From Gemmatimonadota bacterium (GTDB lineage: Bacteria; Latescibacterota; UBA2968; UBA8231), in contig JABJJN010000014.1 of the NCBI GenBank assembly GCA_018660835.1, forward strand, positions 124,001 through 188,000: a stretch of 64,000 nucleotides of DNA, read 5' to 3'. The position numbers and the translations under genes are program-made. Under the pieces are notes generated by a model, which made no database searches, was not told the DNA's origin, and saw only the letters and a list, made by a program, of their open reading frames with translations. This document shows, in pieces, positions 60,871 through 64,000 of the stretch (the first letter of the stretch is position 1; each line of letters starts with the position of its first letter).

Positions 60871-60944
60871 CACTCTTGTCTTTAGTGGCATCAGGGCTAT
60901 TTTGCGTGGCGCTTGAGGTCAATCCACACAATGGAGCTCTCTCT

Positions 60945-62042
60945 GTGTCCAAGGTCGAAGATCGTGCAGCCAGTGTCCGCGTAACCGCCCTCCATGCCAT
61001 CAACGCTGGGCGGAAGGGGTATGTAAAGCTGGAAACCTCAGAGGGCATCGTTGGTTGGGGCGAAATCAACAACATGAATACCCCCATCGCCTGCCAACTT
61101 GCTGAATCACTGGGTGAACTGATAGTGGGTGAGAATCCGACCCGTGTTGAGCACCTCTGGCAGCGTATGTATCGCTCACATCGCAATCTACGTGGTGGCG
61201 GCCTCATGACCCATGTGATCTCGGGAATCGATATGGCCCTGTGGGACATTGCCGGAAAACTGCATGGTGTCCCGGTCTATCGCCTCCTTGGCGGTCCCTG
61301 TCGTGACAAGATTTGGATGTATCCCAGTCCAAAAGCGATCAAGATCAGCCCCGGAAAAGCGCATTATCACGCAGGTACACCGGAACAGATTGAGAGCATC
61401 CTCCAACGGATCCGCGACGCACGGGCAAAAGTCGGTGCTGACGGAGCGGTGATGTTCGACGCCCACTCTATGCTGCCGCCGCCCTTCGTTCGGCAGTTGG
61501 GCTCCTATCTCAAGTCAGACGATCTGATGTTCCTCGAGGAGGCCTGGGTACCGGGCAACATCGAGGTCATGAAACGCGTTCGCGAGGAAGTACCCGTCCC
61601 ACTGGCGACGGGCGAACGTGATCGCGGCATCTGGGAAGTGCGCGAGATCCTTGAGGCGCAAGTTGTCGACATCCTGCAGCCGGACTGCGGTCACGGGGGC
61701 GGCATCACACAGATGAAGAAGGTCGCTGCTCTGGCCGAGGCCCACCACGTGCCAATCGCCCCCCACTGCACCATGTCCTATCTCGGCCTCACAGCGAGCC
61801 TGCATGTAGCCGCTTCCGTGCCGTTCTTCCTCATCCACGAGGGCTACACCTCGCAGATGGCGGAGGGAGTCGCGCAAAAGACGTGGACGATGGACGAGGA
61901 CGGATTTGTCGATCTACCTGAAGGACCAGGACTCGGCGTTGAGATGGACGAAGTGCTGGCGCGCCAGGTGGGCGAACAACAGGATCAGAAGTTTGACTGG
62001 CCCGACAATCGACTCATCGACGGATCTGTCGCTGACTATTAG
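60945..62042 (+). CDS. Mandelate racemase/muconate lactonizing enzyme-like (enolase superfamily) sugar-acid dehydratase
   Basis: A 365-residue enolase-superfamily protein from the GTG at 60945, with GGAG upstream; the longer open frame from 60678 is not protein-like. Blocks are the capping domain K-L-E-T-S-E-G-I-V-G-W-G-E, D-M-A-L-W-D-I-A-G-K, metal ligands V-M-F-D-A-H, F-L-E-E-A-W and A-T-G-E-R-D, and the end D-C-G-H-G-G-G-I-T and A-P-H-C-T. It is of the galactonate/mannonate dehydratase (RspA/DgoD) type and would convert aldonates to 2-keto-3-deoxy acids. Confidence 0.92.
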   Translation: MSKVEDRAASVRVTALHAINAGRKGYVKLETSEGIVGWGEINNMNTPIACQLAESLGELIVGENPTRVEHLWQRMYRSHRNLRGGGLMTHVISGIDMALWDIAGKLHGVPVYRLLGGPCRDKIWMYPSPKAIKISPGKAHYHAGTPEQIESILQRIRDARAKVGADGAVMFDAHSMLPPPFVRQLGSYLKSDDLMFLEEAWVPGNIEVMKRVREEVPVPLATGERDRGIWEVREILEAQVVDILQPDCGHGGGITQMKKVAALAEAHHVPIAPHCTMSYLGLTASLHVAASVPFFLIHEGYTSQMAEGVAQKTWTMDEDGFVDLPEGPGLGVEMDEVLARQVGEQQDQKFDWPDNRLIDGSVADY

Positions 62043-63013
62043 TCGTAGTCTTCATCGGCGGCATCGCGCTCTTCTGGCGCTTGATGGTTCGGATCGTCCC
62101 GGTGCGCGAGGGACCGTTCGATGTAGTCATCAAGAAGCTCAATCTCAAACTCCCGCACCATTTCTTCGCTGCTGACCTCGTCGTCTTCGCTCGTGACCAG
62201 AACCGACCCCAGATACCCCGGATCCTTGATCGTGACGCCTGGCCCATACTTTTCTTTCAAAGCGCGAAATGCGGGCTGATTGAAATCAAGATGCGCGACC
62301 TGGCAATCGAGATTCACATTGCAGGTCACGTGATCGACATAGTTCGTCGACATGGCCAACGTCTCCCCTGTCGGCGACAGGACACCACTCGGCAGGCCGC
62401 AGATCGACGTGACCATATGACTCCGACAGGAATACGCCCAGTATGCCTGCATAAGGCCACCGTGATACATCGACGGAAACAGGATCAGATCAGGGCTTGA
62501 ATCGATGTAGGCTTCACGGATTGGCGCAAAATTCAGATCGAAGCAGATGGCACAACCGACGGTGCCGAAGTCGCATTCGAATAGGGGTGCGTCGCAACCT
62601 GCGAGGATTCCCCCCTCTGTGGTTTCGGTGATAACGATGTGATTCTTGTTGTAGTGTCCCATCGATTCGCCATCGCGATCGAAGAGTTGGACCGAATTGC
62701 GCCAGCTTCCGTCCTCCGCCTCCCGCACGGCAGGATAGGCGACGTAGCAAGAATTGTCCTTGGCAACACTGGCGAAATACTCACCCACCTGATCGCCACG
62801 CTCCCGATAGTAGGCCAGGCGATCCGCCATGGGATGCTCGGGGTATCGGTCACAGCACTCTGGCACGACGATCAGATCAGGCTCATCGGGCAAGACCTGG
62901 GCAAAGCGCCCTTCCCAGTGAGCGATCATCCGAGCGACCGCCTCCGAATCGGGAGCCGGACGGCCACGGACAGCGCGGGCGCCGATGGTACTAATCCTTA
63001 CGCGTGTGGACAT
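62039..63013 (-). CDS. Carbon-nitrogen hydrolase (nitrilase superfamily)
   Basis: A 324-residue nitrilase-superfamily protein. The triad is Glu52 in V-V-P-E-C-C, Lys123 in H-Y-N-K-N-H-I and Cys157 in C-A-I-C-F-D-L-N-F. It is longer than the protein at 49544, with an acidic C-terminal tail (D-D-Y-I-E-R-S-L, ending D-A-A-D-E-D-Y-D). It converges with the enolase gene, sharing four bases. It probably hydrolyses an amide or carbamoyl substrate. Confidence 0.92.
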   Translation of the reverse strand: MSTRVRISTIGARAVRGRPAPDSEAVARMIAHWEGRFAQVLPDEPDLIVVPECCDRYPEHPMADRLAYYRERGDQVGEYFASVAKDNSCYVAYPAVREAEDGSWRNSVQLFDRDGESMGHYNKNHIVITETTEGGILAGCDAPLFECDFGTVGCAICFDLNFAPIREAYIDSSPDLILFPSMYHGGLMQAYWAYSCRSHMVTSICGLPSGVLSPTGETLAMSTNYVDHVTCNVNLDCQVAHLDFNQPAFRALKEKYGPGVTIKDPGYLGSVLVTSEDDEVSSEEMVREFEIELLDDYIERSLAHRDDPNHQAPEERDAADEDYD

Positions 63014-63073
63014 GATCTTTCTCCCATGGTATCGTGAGTTCGTAACCCTCCACCGCTGACACTAAGACATTCT

Positions 63074-63823
63074 ATGACGTTTGCCGAACCTGAATGGTTT
63101 GAACAGGTCACGTCGACGAACACGATCGTTCTTGAGCGGATCGACGCGGGGGAAAGCCTGCCGGACGGCTACGTGCTGGCCACTACCGAGCAGACTGCAG
63201 GTCGTGGCAGAGGCACTCGCCACTGGCATGCCGAGGCGGGACGGGACTTGTGTTGCTCAATTCTCTACCGTAACGATGCACCGGCGCGGCAATTGGCATC
63301 ACTCGCCATGGCAACGGCATTGGGCATTGTGGATGCCCTTCACGAATATGGGATCAAGGCACAGACGAAGTGGCCCAATGATGTGCTCGTTGGCGACGCC
63401 AAGATTGCCGGAATTTTGTGCGAATTGCGCCCAGGTAGCGCCGTCATCGGCATTGGACTGAATGTAAGTATGTCAGCCGCAGAGGCTGCGAGAATAGACC
63501 AGCCAGCCACATCTATCCTGATCGAAACAGGGACCGTGCAAGCACCGAGGGAGGTCCTGCCCATTTTGCTGCAAGTCCTGTCTCGACGTCTGCAAGCTTG
63601 GCAGGAGGGTGGTTTCGCTGGATTGCGATCGGATTGGTGTCGGCACTGCCTGGCGCTAGGTCAGGACATTACCATCGATGATGGCGACACGCGGCAAACC
63701 GGTGTGCTTGCTGGCTTTGGCGATGCGGGACAGTTGCTTCTGCAACCGCACGATCTGGCCCAGGATGGCAGCTCAACCCCTGTGGAAATCTGGTCAGGCC
63801 ATCTGCGGCTGACCAACCGTTAG
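63074..63823 (+). CDS. birA: Biotin--[acetyl-CoA-carboxylase] ligase (single-function BirA)
   Basis: A 249-residue biotin protein ligase without the DNA-binding domain. Motifs are S-T-N-T-I-V-L-E, A-G-R-G-R-G-T-R-H-W (biotinyl-AMP loop), K-W-P-N-D-V-L-V (biotin and catalytic Lys) and K-I-A-G-I-L-C-E, with I-G-I-G-L-N-V. The C-terminal SH3-like domain is short but present. Its likely substrate, a biotinyl carrier protein, is encoded convergently at the right edge. Confidence 0.96.
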   Translation: MTFAEPEWFEQVTSTNTIVLERIDAGESLPDGYVLATTEQTAGRGRGTRHWHAEAGRDLCCSILYRNDAPARQLASLAMATALGIVDALHEYGIKAQTKWPNDVLVGDAKIAGILCELRPGSAVIGIGLNVSMSAAEAARIDQPATSILIETGTVQAPREVLPILLQVLSRRLQAWQEGGFAGLRSDWCRHCLALGQDITIDDGDTRQTGVLAGFGDAGQLLLQPHDLAQDGSSTPVEIWSGHLRLTNR

Positions 63824-63845
63824 GCGGCGACAGTCAGACAGGAGG

Positions 63846-64000
63846 TCAAGCCGGCTGCAGCAACGCCAGGCAGGCACCGGAGGCGACCTGTTCACCCACA
63901 CTGACATTGACCTGTGCCACTTCACCCGCCGAAGGGGCGGGGACGGGGACTTCCATCTTCATGGCCTCGATGATGATCACGGGATCACCTGCCTCCACCC
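63846..64000 (-). CDS. Biotinyl-domain (carboxylase carrier) protein, C-terminal fragment
   Basis: The last 50 codons are in the window; the N-terminus lies beyond 64000. They encode I-I-I-E-A-M-K-M-E-V, the biotin-attachment motif with the Lys to be biotinylated, then P-V-P-A-P-S-A-G-E-V and the ending V-G-E-Q-V-A-S-G-A-C-L. It is the C-terminal biotinyl domain of an acyl-CoA carboxylase or decarboxylase. It converges with birA after a 22-bp gap. Confidence 0.9.
   Translation of the reverse strand, partial: VEAGDPVIIIEAMKMEVPVPAPSAGEVAQVNVSVGEQVASGACLALLQPA

Noticed and set aside
60676..60891. A 71-codon minus-strand frame over the leader region
   Set aside because: Arg/Ser-rich and without a ribosome site; the stronger translation signal is the AAGGAGG-ATG of the 14-codon ORF in another frame.
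60678..60944. N-terminal 89 codons of the enolase-superfamily frame
   Set aside because: They cover the structured region and are unlike the family; the GTG at 60945 with GGAG gives the expected length.
1..64000. CRISPR arrays, tRNA, rRNA, insertion sequences or prophage
   Set aside because: No regularly spaced direct repeats, transposase or integrase motifs, cloverleaf or rRNA sequence were seen; the tandem repeats are short and isolated.

Overview
The window is a GC-rich bacterial chromosome segment with dense, mostly intact genes. Nine phytanoyl-CoA dioxygenase (PhyH)-type oxygenases lie in 64 kb, together with two sulfatases, two creatininase-family proteins, several amidohydrolases, VOC proteins, uronate-type enzymes, FG-GAP and BNR proteins and an exosortase. 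This repertoire is typical of uncultured PhyH- and sulfatase-rich lineages such as Latescibacterota or Poribacteria-like bacteria. That placement is inference: no rRNA or other decisive phylogenetic marker is present.

Layout. 1-3.2 kb: a truncated acetyl-xylan-esterase-like hydrolase, a DUF2461 protein and a BNR protein. 3.2-7.1 kb: a tight minus-strand operon (PNPOx-like, PhyH, cupin, VOC, PhyH, aldo/keto reductase). 7.2-13.5 kb: a Gfo/Idh/MocA oxidoreductase, then a minus operon of sugar isomerase, sulfatase and FG-GAP protein. 13.7-22.2 kb: an eight-gene plus-strand run holding two paralogous TIM-barrel proteins, a creatininase, a sulfatase, two atypical PhyH proteins, a VOC protein and a mannonate dehydratase. 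It reads as a cytoplasmic pathway for a sulfated or acidic sugar compound. 22-31 kb: amidohydrolases, PhyH, HpcH aldolase, BNR protein, second creatininase, MsrB, a pyrophosphatase-like protein, an internally duplicated protein and a polysaccharide deacetylase. 31.5-35.7 kb: an AT-rich control region, a DUF2089 regulator, a DUF4097 beta-solenoid with a striking histidine ladder, and a membrane-anchored class III cyclase. 35.7-43.6 kb: PhyH, ThuA-like, Fe-alcohol dehydrogenase, NIPSNAP, PhyH, KDPG-type aldolase, MFS transporter and a dihydroorotase-like hydrolase. 43.6-49.6 kb: a serine hydrolase, a gene-free stretch with an apparent sigma-54-driven small RNA, ahcY with an overlapping ArsR-methyltransferase regulator, and an exosortase pair behind a shared palindrome. 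49.5-57.4 kb: nitrilase, NYN-LOTUS protein, Ldh_2, PhyH, tagaturonate-reductase-like and Zn-alcohol dehydrogenases. 55.5-60.5 kb: a minus operon of ankyrin, TPR, PhyH and a secreted protein. 60.5-64 kb: a structured minus-strand leader or RNA, an enolase-superfamily dehydratase, a nitrilase, BirA and the end of a biotinyl carrier protein.

Genes work mainly as catabolic modules: dehydratases, aldolases, dehydrogenases and PhyH oxygenases for acidic or modified sugars and related small molecules. Many are translationally coupled by ATGA or GTGA overlaps. The least expected signals are non-coding or structural: the 45.7-45.9 kb RNA, the 18-residue His-ladder solenoid, the 60.6-60.9 kb leader, and repeated short tandem duplications in intergenic spacers.
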